Assembly: GCA_009731375.1 (NCBI GenBank) | Contig: BJOX01000084.1 | Location: 906,061 to 968,704, forward strand | Reading direction: 5' to 3' | Length of the DNA stretch: 62,644 nt | Origin: Paulinella micropora | Lineage: Eukaryota; Cercozoa; Imbricatea; Euglyphida | In this document: positions 14,195-24,369 of the stretch, one piece after another | Layout: the number at the start of each line of letters is the position of its first letter | How positions within the stretch are numbered: position 1 is the stretch's first letter | The notes under the pieces: generated by a model | Told to the model about the DNA's origin: nothing | Databases searched by the model: none | Seen by the model: the letters and a program-made list of their open reading frames with translations, nothing else | Translations under genes and position numbers: made by a program

Positions 14195-16231
14195 TCAATT
14201 CATAATCTCCTCCCTCTTCTCTTTGGATATCGAGACTCGATTATGGGAGATCTCATACCCTAAGTATGTCACACTCGTCTTGGCAAGTTGACACTTCTTT
14301 AGATTGCACTTCAGGCCAAAAGCTCCGATGCGCCTGAATATATCGGACAAATGATCGATATGCTCCTCCATTGTGTTAGAGTATACGATAATGTCATCGA
14401 TATAGCAAAATGCATATTCTCCCGCCTTCTGTCCCCGCCTTCTCATAAAGCCACCGTCAGACAAATCATCGTACTGACTGCTCAACATCTTCTGCATCGC
14501 CTTCTGGAAAAGTCCTGGGGCTTGCTTGAGGCCCATCGGAAGCACTTTCCATTGGTATATTTCCATACCCACCACAAACGCCGTCAGCCATCTGGACTTT
14601 TCCTCCAGTGGTATCTGCCAGAAGCCATTCTTAAGGTCAATGACCGAATAGAATTTTGCATTCCGCAGTACTCTCCTTCCTTCTTCTAATGTCGGGAGAG
14701 GATTTCTCTCTTCCTCCAGCACCTTGTTAACACGAGCATAGTTAACTGTCAGGCGCCATTCTCCTCCTGGCTTCGGCACTATTCTCGGTTGTGAGACTAT
14801 TGAGGATGTTGATCTCTCAATAAAGTCCTCATTGAGCAGCTGTCTTGCTAGCTCCTCCGCTATCTTCGCCTCATGTATACTCAAATTCGCCCTTCGTGGT
14901 GCCGGTGACGGCTCCGCACCCGGTATTTTGTAAATAACCGCAGTGAAATCTTCAGGCTTGACACCACCTGCATGTGGAGGGTCAAAAATTTCCTTGTTCG
15001 CCTCTAATTTGGCTTTTAAAAGCTCCTTCTCCTTCTCCGTGCCTACTCCTTCTTCCAATATTTTCCGCGCCGCCTCTTGAAAATCTTCATCAGACATCTG
15101 CTTATGCTGCTTGAGGGGTTCTCTGTCCTCCTCCAAGCCTAAGTCCTCTTCCGAGACACCATCTAGGCACGTCTTTTCATACGTGACCGTGTCCGGCTCA
15201 TCATCTTTACCGAGCTCCACCAGCATGTCAATGAGTCTCGCGTATTGCAAAGGAGCTTTACGGGTGTAAAAACCATCAAAGCATGTGAATGCTTGCGGTA
15301 TCAATTTCAACTTGTCGAGGTCTCTGAGCTTCCGCTTGTATGCACTGCTCTGCTCACGAGTTCCCATACGACAAGCCACCACTAGCTGTTGCTTGCGAGA
15401 GGGTACCGGTATAGGATGATCAATAAGCCGGTCCCTTATTTCCTGCGCCCATATCGCCTTCTCATTATATGGCAGGATAATAGTATACGGCTTATTATTT
15501 TCGAATAAAGTCCGTAAGCATTTCTTCACTTCAGACAGTGAACGCGGCCACGTGGGCTCGTCACCCCAGAAATCAGTAATAAAACTTTTAATAGTTTCTG
15601 GTGGAGTATCCGGGATTCGCCCCGTTCTCCTTGGTACAAACGCCTCCCTATTTTCTTCTCCTACTTTCGCATGGAAACAGTATCCGTTAGTAATATGGAC
15701 ATCTGTTCCTACTCCTTCCGCGAATCTCGCCAACGACGGGCTTCTTTGTGCGACACATATAATCTCCTCCTTTCGCTTCTCGATTAAGTCATCAATAGAC
15801 TTTTTGTCCCAATGGCATGTCGGAACTGTGACAGTGCACACTTGGGATTCCCAATTGTCGGTCCAGGACAGTTCATCCGGTCTTACGACATGGGGGTGAA
15901 CGTACACCTCAAGTGCCTCATGTGCGATGGCCATCTTTTTGTGATCCGTCGCTAGACTCAGCTCATAAGCCTCATAAGAGTCAGTAGCGTTGAAGGGATC
16001 AATATCGTTCTCTTCTCCTCTTTTTACTCCATATATCACTCGCCGTGCGGCGCAATCAATCACAGCCCCCATCGTAGCCAATTGGTCATACGATAGTAAT
16101 ATTGACCCGTGGTAACCGGGGACGACATAGAGGTCCATACGGTATACTCGTGCGGATTTCAATTTAAAGGTCAGTGTGATGATTCCCGTGATATCCGTCC
16201 GGCTGCTCACTCCTTTGAGAGTGCATTTACT
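14195..16231 (-). pseudogene. pol: Ty3 pol, middle part: end of protease and reverse transcriptase
   Basis: About 671 open codons in the same frame as gag and as the downstream pol part. The first 70 residues match the second half of a retropepsin (VVPGYHGSILLSYDQL followed by AVIDC). The RT domain fills the C-terminal third: the first catalytic aspartate in VIDLKNGFWQ at about 525, LPMGLKQAPGLFQ in the palm, and YIDD at 603-606. There are some 20 extra residues just before YIDD compared with the usual Ty3 RT. An N-terminal region of about 370 residues lies between protease and RT. A TAA at 16232 separates this segment from the protease active site, and a TGA at 14195 ends it. Both look like point nonsense mutations, since neither changes the frame. 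Confidence 0.9.
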
Positions 16232-16879
16232 TTATTTCATATTTCCGTCCACCCAGTCCCGGTATCGATTTAAAAACTTCCGGCCGACAATATTAATATT
16301 CGCCATCGTATCATTACCAACTTTTAATATTGTCTTCAATGTTTCACAATAAAGTTCCGTATAACACAGAGCATCGGGCCTGTGTATATTGGCTGCGAGA
16401 ACAAGAACTTTACGTTCCAAATTTTGGAGTCTTGTCTCTAAGTTTTTCAACTCCTCCTTCTTCTCCTCCTGCTTCACCTCATTAACATTTTTATTATTCT
16501 GCGGTACTGGTGCGTTTACTATTTGAGCGACATTGTCTTGTGGTACTTGAGTACACACATTGTCTTTTTGCTCGCCACCCGCCGCGACCGTAGACATTGA
16601 GTCTGTTCGTGGTTGTTTGCTTGGCCGAGGCGATACGTCTGCCATTGGCCTCCTCGCCTCCATCGCAAGTCTCGCCTTCCTATTTGCATCAGTTATCATT
16701 GGTAACCGTGCTGTATGAACGGGTATGAGACTACCTTGGGGCTGCAGTCTCTGTGTACCCACATCTTTGTTTTCACATAGAGGAAGCGTTGGCCCAGTCT
16801 GCACAACAGCATTAGAAAGCACTGTGACTTTAGGGTTAAACTTCACAGTCTTCTCCTTCCTCTCTTCTTCCCCCTCCAG
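16232..16879 (-). pseudogene. pro: Ty3 pol, 5' part: linker and protease active-site half
   Basis: In-frame continuation of gag after the TGA at 16880. No ATG is needed if the product is made by read-through; the apparent start at 16846 is a GTG inside the frame. A lysine/glutamate-rich coiled-coil-like stretch is followed by the aspartic protease entry. Alignment with retropepsins puts D-T-M-A near the end of the segment (about 179-182 of the 204 codons counted from 16846) where D-T-G/S-A is normal, followed by NIVGRKFL-like sequence matching the usual NFIS..FL. The glycine to methionine change at the fireman's-grip position is unusual and may mean an inactive enzyme. A TAA ends the segment inside the protease domain. 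Confidence 0.75.
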
Positions 16880-19579
16880 TCATTCCACCACCTCGAAACG
16901 ATTACCTTGAGTAGTGTCCGGGTAGGATGACGTATCGGTCTCCGAGGCAGTGTTGTAGGCCTGAGCTCGACCGAAATTTGGGTTGGAGCTTGCCCACGAG
17001 CCTCCTCCTCCTCTGGGTGGGGGGGCTGGAGCTCGAACAGCTCTCCCTCCATAAGGGGTATATCCCCGACCTCCTCCTCTTCCTCTCTGAGGGGTTCCCT
17101 GCCACCTCGAGGCTCCTCTCCATGTTCCTCGTCCTCGTCCTCCTCCTCCTCCTCCTCCTCCTCCTCCTCCTGCTCCTGCTCCTCCTTCTCGTCCTCTTTG
17201 AGAGGCCTTTAAGTTCTTTTGTCTCTCCCTTTCCTCCTTCTTCTCCTTCATCCTCTTCATGTAGGTAATGATTGCCTCTCGTAACTCCTCATCATCACAC
17301 ATATTGGCATACCAACCTTCGTTCACAGCGGCAATCTGAAGCATATTGAAAAGGCCCGGTTCCTTGCCTTCCGTCCTGCTCAGAAAATTTGCCCTTGCTG
17401 TTGGGTTCTGCCTATCATGATTGAAAGAGCAGTCTCTGTTCTCCATCTGTGCCTTACACTGCAAGCCCGCGAACCACCTCCAACATGCGGTCTTCAGGTC
17501 TGGCTCTCTCTGTCTCTTCCAACCGGCAACTCTGTTTGTGTACGTGGCTTGTGCGCCAACAGGTACACCGCCTGCCTGTGCCGTATGTGCCTCCGTGAGC
17601 GAGTCCATGTTTGAGCATGCACTCATCACTTCTTGAAACAGTGCTGACGGAGCAACGCTTTGAACCGTATTTTCGAACACGTGTGTCTCGAGGAAGTTCT
17701 TGGACTTCACTGAGCTAAACGTCGAGCATTGTTGTATGAGCTGAGTAAGCTTACTCGGGTTAACTGTGTGTAACGCCGAAAAGAAATAGAGGATGATCGA
17801 CTTGCGGCCATAGAATAGCCCATAGGAGGAAACTACCTCCGTAAGGGTCGCCGCCAAGCCAACAGCACTCCTCAAACTCATCGCCACTGTCTCAAAGATT
17901 TCAAATCCTATGAGAGTACCAGTGCAGAGATGCTGGTATCCATGAGATTGAAAATATGAAATGAGTGTGGCCACCGCCAGTTCACACTGAGCGTCTAGGC
18001 CTGTTGCATTGTTTCTCTTAATCTCCTCCTTCTTTCTCAAAAACTTGTACTGTGTCAGATCAAATCCCTCCGAGACTAGAGATTGGTCAAAAACAGTAAC
18101 AAGGGCCTCGTATTCCTGCGTTTCGTCGCAAGGAAAAGCCTTCATGCAGGCATTGATCTCTTTGAGCTTGCTCAAAAGCGAAGCATCAGAGTCTTTGTCT
18201 GAGCTCGTCTTGGCATATAGCATGAGACTTGCCACTCCTCCTTTCTTCCCCTTGAAGGCATTTATGATGTTCTGTCTGTCCTTCTTCTCCGTGTTTGTGA
18301 CCACCACCGTAGTTGAGCCCGAGGGTGCAGGGGCTGGTGGGGCAGGAGCTGGTGGGGTCAAATATGTCGGAGGGTGTGTCTTTGCACCACTCACTTTTGC
18401 TTTCATTCTTTCCAGTCTCATCGTCTTCTCGAACTCCTCATTCTCTTTCGCCTTCTTCTTCTCAGATATCACCAGCTTTTGAGCATGAGTGATAAAGGCC
18501 ACCAATTCAGAAGCAGATCTGAGAAAATTATATTTCTCCACATATTGGTCAACACCTGCTTTGTTGGCGACCGGTGGTGCGTTACTAAGTGATTTAAGGA
18601 CAGAGTGATCCTTGGTAGGAATCCATCTCTTCCATGCCTCCTTGTGCAGTAACGCACCCATCAACAGTCTGATCTTGGTCAGAACTCTGTCGGTCTTCTC
18701 TAACTCATCAATCACAGGATGAGTTTCTCCTGCTGCCTTAATGCTTTTTTCCATCTCTGCCTTCCCCTCCTCCAAGGCCTTTATTTCCATTGTAAAAAAA
18801 TTAAATATGCCACTCGAGTTTTTCGAACCCAGATTGGTCTTCATTTTTGTTACATCGACTGCCTCCTGACCAGTCGCGAGGAATCTGGCCGTTGCTCTTG
18901 GGTTTGTGTACTGGAGGTAACCCTCACATCGTGGGCCGTATGTACGTTCCCAAATCAGGGTTTGAGTGTACACCCCAAAGATAGCATCGAGTAATTCAAG
19001 GTGGGTGTGTGTGTCCCCAAACTTGATATGCTGTATCTTCTTTCTCTCTTCTGGATCAGAGACCAGTTTGCCGAGGAGCTGTGCTGTGTTTGATAATAGG
19101 ATATAGACATCCTTTTTAGCACGACTTTTCTCTCTTCTTTGATCCTGAGGGATCCACACATAGGTATCCTTCTCTACCCCCATCTTGTTATCAAACTCTT
19201 TTTTAGTGAGGTCATAGTGGTCTTGCACCCACTGTTGTTCCTCCACTGTGATCTCCTCTCCATCACTATGAATCAAGTCGATCATTTTTCGTCCTCCTCC
19301 TCCCGTGTAGGCAGGTGGTAAGGGATTACCATATGCTCCTCCTCCTCCCGTCTCTTCTTGTTCAAATCCTCCTTCATCTTCGTCTCCTCCATATCTTCCT
19401 TCATCATCCCAGCCCTCTTCTACTCCTCCTCCTACTCCTTCATCTCCTCCTCCTTCATTCAATCCTCCTCCTCCTCCTTCATTCAATCCTCTTCCTCCTC
19501 CTCCTCCTCCTGCTTCTTCTTCTTCTCTTCTTTGATCTGCCTCCGAGAATTCACTCACTTCGGCGGTCTCTGTCGACAT
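16880..19579 (-). CDS. gag: Ty3 gag, large, with CCCH finger and RGG-rich tail
   Basis: Intact 899-codon frame beginning with ATG at 19579. It encodes the structural protein that should assemble the particle and bind element RNA. Residues 1-95 are acidic and Gly-rich and include PPAY at 88-91, a PPxY motif of the kind retroviral Gags use to recruit ubiquitin ligases. The middle 100-690 is a helical, charged region that I cannot match to a named capsid family. The only zinc motif is C699-x8-C708-x8-C717-x3-H721, a CCCH-type finger instead of the usual CCHC knuckle. Residues about 795-860 are rich in RG/GG and poly-Gly, encoded by a CCT triplet tract. At 899 residues it is about twice the usual Ty3 Gag length. 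It ends at TGA, with pol continuing in the same frame. Confidence 0.88.
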   Translation of the reverse strand: MSTETAEVSEFSEADQRREEEEAGGGGGGRGLNEGGGGGLNEGGGDEGVGGGVEEGWDDEGRYGGDEDEGGFEQEETGGGGAYGNPLPPAYTGGGGRKMIDLIHSDGEEITVEEQQWVQDHYDLTKKEFDNKMGVEKDTYVWIPQDQRREKSRAKKDVYILLSNTAQLLGKLVSDPEERKKIQHIKFGDTHTHLELLDAIFGVYTQTLIWERTYGPRCEGYLQYTNPRATARFLATGQEAVDVTKMKTNLGSKNSSGIFNFFTMEIKALEEGKAEMEKSIKAAGETHPVIDELEKTDRVLTKIRLLMGALLHKEAWKRWIPTKDHSVLKSLSNAPPVANKAGVDQYVEKYNFLRSASELVAFITHAQKLVISEKKKAKENEEFEKTMRLERMKAKVSGAKTHPPTYLTPPAPAPPAPAPSGSTTVVVTNTEKKDRQNIINAFKGKKGGVASLMLYAKTSSDKDSDASLLSKLKEINACMKAFPCDETQEYEALVTVFDQSLVSEGFDLTQYKFLRKKEEIKRNNATGLDAQCELAVATLISYFQSHGYQHLCTGTLIGFEIFETVAMSLRSAVGLAATLTEVVSSYGLFYGRKSIILYFFSALHTVNPSKLTQLIQQCSTFSSVKSKNFLETHVFENTVQSVAPSALFQEVMSACSNMDSLTEAHTAQAGGVPVGAQATYTNRVAGWKRQREPDLKTACWRWFAGLQCKAQMENRDCSFNHDRQNPTARANFLSRTEGKEPGLFNMLQIAAVNEGWYANMCDDEELREAIITYMKRMKEKKEERERQKNLKASQRGREGGAGAGGGGGGGGGGGRGRGTWRGASRWQGTPQRGRGGGRGYTPYGGRAVRAPAPPPRGGGGSWASSNPNFGRAQAYNTASETDTSSYPDTTQGNRFEVVE

Positions 19580-20365
19580 GATGTCGTAGTAGTGATCAAC
19601 AGGAGGACAGTGTCAGCTCCTATGTTTGGTTTTTGTTCGTTTGTGTTCTGTTCCTCCTTCAGTCGATTGACTAGTGAAGAGAGAAACTAATAGAGAGGGT
19701 AGGATAAGATTCCCTGTCCTCTATGAAACACTGTTTGTATGTTTGTTTTTGTTTGAGAAAAATAGTCTTTGAGACTTTCTCCGATTTCTTGTTCTCCTTA
19801 CTCAGATTACTTTCTCCTCCTTCTTTTCTATATTGTATCTAGTATGAGGCACTTGGACCTACACACAGATAGTAATAGAGAAGCTAGAAAAGCTCTCCTT
19901 GAGAAGTCGACAGTCGGTCGGATAGGTTCTCAGACCTACCTTTAGAAAACGATCAGAGATTTGCAAAAATACTCTGACGTATGTGTGAGATAATGCAGAT
20001 AAATGCACAAACTAGAAGGGTAGAGTGTTGTGCTCCTGTCCCTATGCTTGTTTGTGTTTTGTGTGTGTTCCTTCACTCTTCTGTCCACCTCCTTCTTCTT
20101 GGTCTCTGTGTGAGAACAGCAAGAACGACAGAGAGTTTGTATCTGATGTCTCCTTGTGAGCACACAGATACTGATTGGGCTAGAGGGTACGAGACACCTG
20201 CTTGAGACCAATCAAATTATTTGTTTTGTGAAAGAGTTATGAGGGAGCTGTGTTGGAGTATTTGTTTTCGTCTGACGTCCCCGTGTGAGACAGGTCAGTG
20301 AAAATTCACTCTGTTGCCTGTGTGGCAAAGCAGAAAGAAATCACCCTAGTGATGTGGACTCCAAA
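19580..20365 (-). other. Leader of the Ty3 element with candidate primer-binding site
   Basis: About 786 bp from LTR edge to gag ATG. Next to the LTR the minus strand reads TTTGGAGTCCACATCACTAG; TGGAGTCCAC two bases from the LTR is the expected form of a primer-binding site (complement of a tRNA ending CCA). The tRNA itself was not identified. A loosely repeated 'tctgacgt..gtgtgaga' motif occurs near 19973, 20135 and 20270. Confidence 0.6.
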
Positions 20366-20575
20366 TGTAATGCCCCCAACGATAGCTCGTAAAAAGTCGG
20401 TAATACAACCAAACACAGTCCTCAAGAATGAAAATGATGTCTCGTTATGTTAGCTCAGTGAAGCCAAAAGGAAAACGGCAACAGACCAGGAATAAAATGG
20501 CATCAGGTCCAATCCGGACAAATAATACTGAAAAACAAGCTGGTGCACCTGTCACCAGGAAAAGGTACTTTTTAC
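20366..20575 (-). repeat. 5' LTR of the Ty3 element, cut by a gap
   Basis: Starts TGTAATGCCCCC on the plus strand and matches 10001-10207 with about three substitutions and three small indels, up to the first N. About 20 more bases of LTR are expected inside the gap. Confidence 0.88.
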
Positions 20576-20884
20576 NNNNNNNNNNNNNNNNNNNNNNNNN
20601 NNNNNNNNNNNNNNNNNNNNNNNNNNNNNNNNNNNNNNNNNNNNNNNNNNNNNNNNNNNNNNNNNNNNNNNNNNNNNNNNNNNNNNNNNNNNNNNNNNNN
20701 NNNNNNNNNNNNNNNNNNNNNNNNNNNNNNNNNNNNNNNNNNNNNNNNNNNNNNNNNNNNNNNNNNNNNNNNNNNNNNNNNNNNNNNNNNNNNNNNNNNN
20801 NNNNNNNNNNNNNNNNNNNNNNNNNNNNNNNNNNNNNNNNNNNNNNNNNNNNNNNNNNNNNNNNNNNNNNNNNNNNNNNNNNNN
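20576..20884. other. Assembly gap
   Basis: Run of N, 309 bases, hiding the 5' end of the Ty3 element and its target duplication. Confidence 1.
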
Positions 20885-21021
20885 AAGTTGAATGAAAGTT
20901 ATGTATAATATAATACCACTTTGAGTAATTCACATTAAATTTCAAGTTGATAGCGATATAATGATGTTGAAGTATGTAGTACACCGTGGGTGCTATATAT
21001 TAATATAACGGTCCTTTAATC

Positions 21022-21208
21022 TGTTAGACCTATTAATATAATTAACAGGATAGTCAGTATGGGCCGGCATGTGTAATGTGTGTCGTTAGGGCCATTACGT
21101 ATGTCCGGCCTAGTATATAATCGGGCCGTCCCTTGGCGCCCTTTTCTCAATAAAGTATCTATTGTAGGACACAGCAAGTATATGGCAGATTATTAAGTTA
21201 GTCTCACA
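21022..21208 (+). repeat. 5' LTR of copia-A
   Basis: Begins TGTTAGAC and ends TCTCACA. A TATA box TATATAA lies at 21114-21120 and an AATAAA polyadenylation signal at 21149-21154. This gives a compact promoter and terminator inside a 187-bp LTR. Confidence 0.93.
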
Positions 21209-21227
21209 GGTTATAGAGCCTTGTAGC
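21209..21227 (+). other. Candidate primer-binding site of copia-A
   Basis: GGTTATAGAGCCTTGT directly follows the LTR. It equals the copia-B site GGTTATGAGCCTTGT with one extra A. The complement of the latter contains GGCTCATAACC, which has the loop CTCATAA of elongator tRNA-Met. Priming from an internal tRNA segment is known for copia-type elements. Confidence 0.65.
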
Positions 21228-21278
21228 GTGAACGTTAGGTCTAGTAGACTTTATTCACTTATTACGTACTATCGGGGC

Positions 21279-21427
21279 GTGCGGAAGGCTGCCACCGAAA
21301 ATACAAACTGGTGTACGTGCGGAAGGCTGTCACCAAATATTTAAATCTGGTGTGTGTGCGGAAAGCTACCACCAGTCTGGTGTGTGTGCGGAAGGCTACC
21401 ACCATTGTTGTGCGGAAGGCTGCCACT
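21279..21427 (+). repeat. Five leader repeats of an 18-bp motif in copia-A
   Basis: Copies of GTGCGGAAGGCTGCCACC with one or two changes start at 21279, 21317, 21356, 21386 and 21410. They lie between the primer site and the gag ATG, where packaging and dimerisation signals of retroelements usually sit. Confidence 0.8.
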
Positions 21428-21544
21428 TAATCGCTAGTATAACTAATCATTTCCTAACTCTATCTCGCTTCTCTACCCACAGAGAAAGCAACATTGGTAG
21501 TCGAGCCTCCCTCCTACCTTCCGCCCTTGGTGCGCCCGAACAAT

Positions 21545-22988
21545 ATGGCGTATCAAGGTTCTGACTTAGTAAAAATGAGGCTAGACCCTCCAAAGTTCAA
21601 TCATGGAAAAGAATGGGAGCTGTTTGAGTACACCTTTACATCAGTTATAGGTGTCACACACCCAGAAATCCTTTCCATAATTCCGGGCTTTGAGACTCAT
21701 CCCTTAGCCAAACCTATGCAACTACCTGTACGACCTGATTCCCCTTCAGACGCACCCTTCAAGTCACCTGCAAAGGAAGAGGAAGAAGAAGAGGACGAAG
21801 AAGAGACAGTAGTAGTAAAGGTAGAGGAGAAGACAAGGGAAAAAAAGAAGAGGGTCAAGAAACTGCAAGTGCAAAAACTGTCTCTGCCCCCGCCACTGCT
21901 ATACCTACGGACCAAAAATCTAAAATACCAGTGCTGACGAGGGGGAGTAAGCCGTCACCGCTATTTGCATTACAATTGGGAGCCAGATATTACACGAAAG
22001 AGAAAGAAGCTAATAATACAGATTGCTCTATGCCTTTCTACTTTAATCATGTGCTCACGATAGGAAGGTGATGACTATAATGAGGCAGGGGGATACGGAC
22101 GGTGTAAAGTGTTTCCTCGCCCTCAAAAAACATTACGGAGGTCTTGACCTCATAAGGTTGGAATAGGACCAGGAAAAACTATACCACTCGTACCCTAAGA
22201 AGGTTAGTGAGGTGAGTAGCTGGCTAGCTGACTATCTCACGACTATCAAAACACAAGAAAAGACGATGGGAGTGATACCAGAGATGATGAAGACAGGCAT
22301 GATCATGAAGAAATTAAAACACCTACCTGTCTACCAAGCCTACTATCGTAACACTTGGTGTCCTCTCTTACCTACTCAAAGACCTAGTAAGCTGCCTGAA
22401 TTCATCAAGGTAGTAGAGCAGTTAGCTCAGAGCAACGTATCAGAAACTAGAATGCGTAAACTCTATGGATCTGGTAGCTCTAAGAGCGACCCTATCACTA
22501 TCAACACAGTAGCAGGAATAGCTCAGGGCAACAAGAAAAGCAAGTCATCACAGGCTTATGGTGAGGGGGAGGACAGTATTTGTTGGAACTGTCTGTCCCC
22601 TGACCATAAGATTGCTTTCTGTCTAGTCAGGTGTCAACTCAAGGACTGTCCCAAGGACGGACATGGTCCCTTGAAATGCCCCATAAGAAGGAGAACTAGG
22701 GTCTCTGAGAAGTTGCGTGGGAAGGAGAAGAGAGAGGACAGTCAGAGTGAGAAGACAGACAGACACAAGAAGAAAGAAGAAGAAGGAGCAAAGAAGAAGA
22801 AGAAGGAAGGCAGCAGGGGAGAGGGACGAAAGCTGAAAGCAGCAGACTTCATTGAAAAGAAGAAAATCATAAGCTTAAACGCTGAATCATCTGACTCCTC
22901 TAACTCACCCTCTCACTCCGAAAGTGAAGAAGAAGATGAACCCCAACTAACCAATCTCCTTCTGAGTCCGAAGAAGCATCAGAAGTAG
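21545..22988 (+). pseudogene. gag: copia-A gag with CCHC zinc knuckle, broken
   Basis: The ATG at 21545 opens a frame of about 130 codons that begins like a copia Gag and becomes E- and K-rich before a frameshift near 21930. The second part continues in another frame; its open stretch from 22212 can be traced upstream to about 22100 across one TAG (near 22167). It encodes a helical Gag segment, then a CCHC knuckle CWNC-x4-H-x4-C near 22582-22625 for RNA binding, then a long lysine/serine-rich acidic tail. Copia-B has the same order (knuckle, basic stretch, then Ser/Asp/Glu-rich tail). Frame breaks make it non-functional. Confidence 0.8.
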
Positions 22989-23059
22989 ATGGTGAGTTGG
23001 GGATTTCACCACATGGCAATCACGATGATGGGGAGAGTGAGAGAAGATGATAGTGGTGT

Positions 23060-23659
23060 GTGTGCCGAGCAAGACAACCCCCCCACCCTCAAACAACACC
23101 CCCATGCCACTTTTATCTCACGCATCTAAGCCACCTGGCGCAAGAAGTAGAGGAGGGGGAGGTGTTGAGGGTGGTGTGCGTAGAGGAGAGGAAAGGACAT
23201 GCATCATCTACACAAAACGACTCCATACACACTCGCCCCACTATTCCACCCCTTCACGAAAATAAGTTTTTGACCACCCTTGATATGGCTGGTGACCCAA
23301 CTCCCCTAAACCAAATCATACCTTTGGAAGGGAATTGGGCCCTCAGACGTACAAGGGTAGGATACGTAAAATTGCTCGTGAAAAAATACAACCCAGTCAC
23401 GTTACGAGGAGTAGGCCCACCCCTCAACCTCCACGGTAGACCAGTGCGTACAGTTGACTGTCATGTCACAAGTAGTAAGCAGTGTGAGGCGACAGTGCCA
23501 GATACAGGAGTTAGGTGTTCGTGGAGACTGGGAGCGGCGAGGAAGGGGGTGCAGGGTGGGAAGTGTGCTGCTAGGCTGATATATCATGACTTTTGCTCGC
23601 TTCATGTTGATCAAGAAAGGAAGAGAGGGGAAATATTGAGCAAGTACAGGGAAAACTGA
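23060..23659 (+). pseudogene. copia-A linker segment with a conserved Cys/His module
   Basis: Open frame of about 200 codons between Gag and protease. Its last third holds C-x10-C-x25-C-x2-H at 23482-23605, with TG.RC around the second Cys and FCSLH at the end. Copia-B has the same module with C-x9-C-x25-C-x2-H at the corresponding place (35569-35688). The pattern recalls WRC or C3H-type small zinc fingers of chromatin proteins, but assignment is by eye. The first half of the frame (23060-23275) is low-confidence coding sequence. Confidence 0.65.
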
Positions 23660-23788
23660 ACCTAGGGTTGCTTGCCCCCCATGATGCTATGTATTACGAA
23701 CCCGCCACTTTGTTTACACACATCACGTTGTGGAAAGAAAACATCAACCCTGCTCAATCCAACAACGCAACTACATCTCTTTGCACAC

Positions 23789-24274
<486 letters not shown>

Positions 24275-24284
24275 NNNNNNNNNN
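24275..24284. other. Assembly gap of ten N
   Basis: Placeholder gap inside copia-A next to C and A homopolymers, so length and frame here are unknown. Confidence 1.
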
Positions 24285-24369
24285 ACTTAAGAGTAGAACA
24301 GTGACAGACGGGTTGATTACGAGCCAAGAGGGGGAATATGATAAATTCTATACATAATTATATTACGCT

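Larger units (their letters stand above)
10001..20575 (-). mobile_element. Ty3/gypsy LTR retrotransposon, near full length
   Basis: Minus-strand element with two LTRs, a leader, gag, and pol in the order protease, reverse transcriptase, RNase H, integrase, which defines the Ty3/gypsy superfamily. The visible LTR parts differ by about five changes in 207 bases, so the insertion is fairly recent. The 5' LTR runs into a gap, so the target duplication cannot be checked. Gag and all pol segments lie in one reading frame, separated by three in-frame stop codons (TGA at 16880, TAA at 16232, TGA at 14195). The first may be a gag/pol read-through stop; the other two interrupt protease and RT and look like decay. 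Confidence 0.93.

Noticed and set aside
14195-14197. TGA coding for Trp (alternative genetic code), suggested by TGA at the Trp of N-W-P and possibly at 34259
   Set aside because: TGG is used throughout for Trp, TGA also ends gag and the Ty3 pol at sensible places, and TAA and TAG interrupt other domains, so point mutations in decaying copies explain the stops better.
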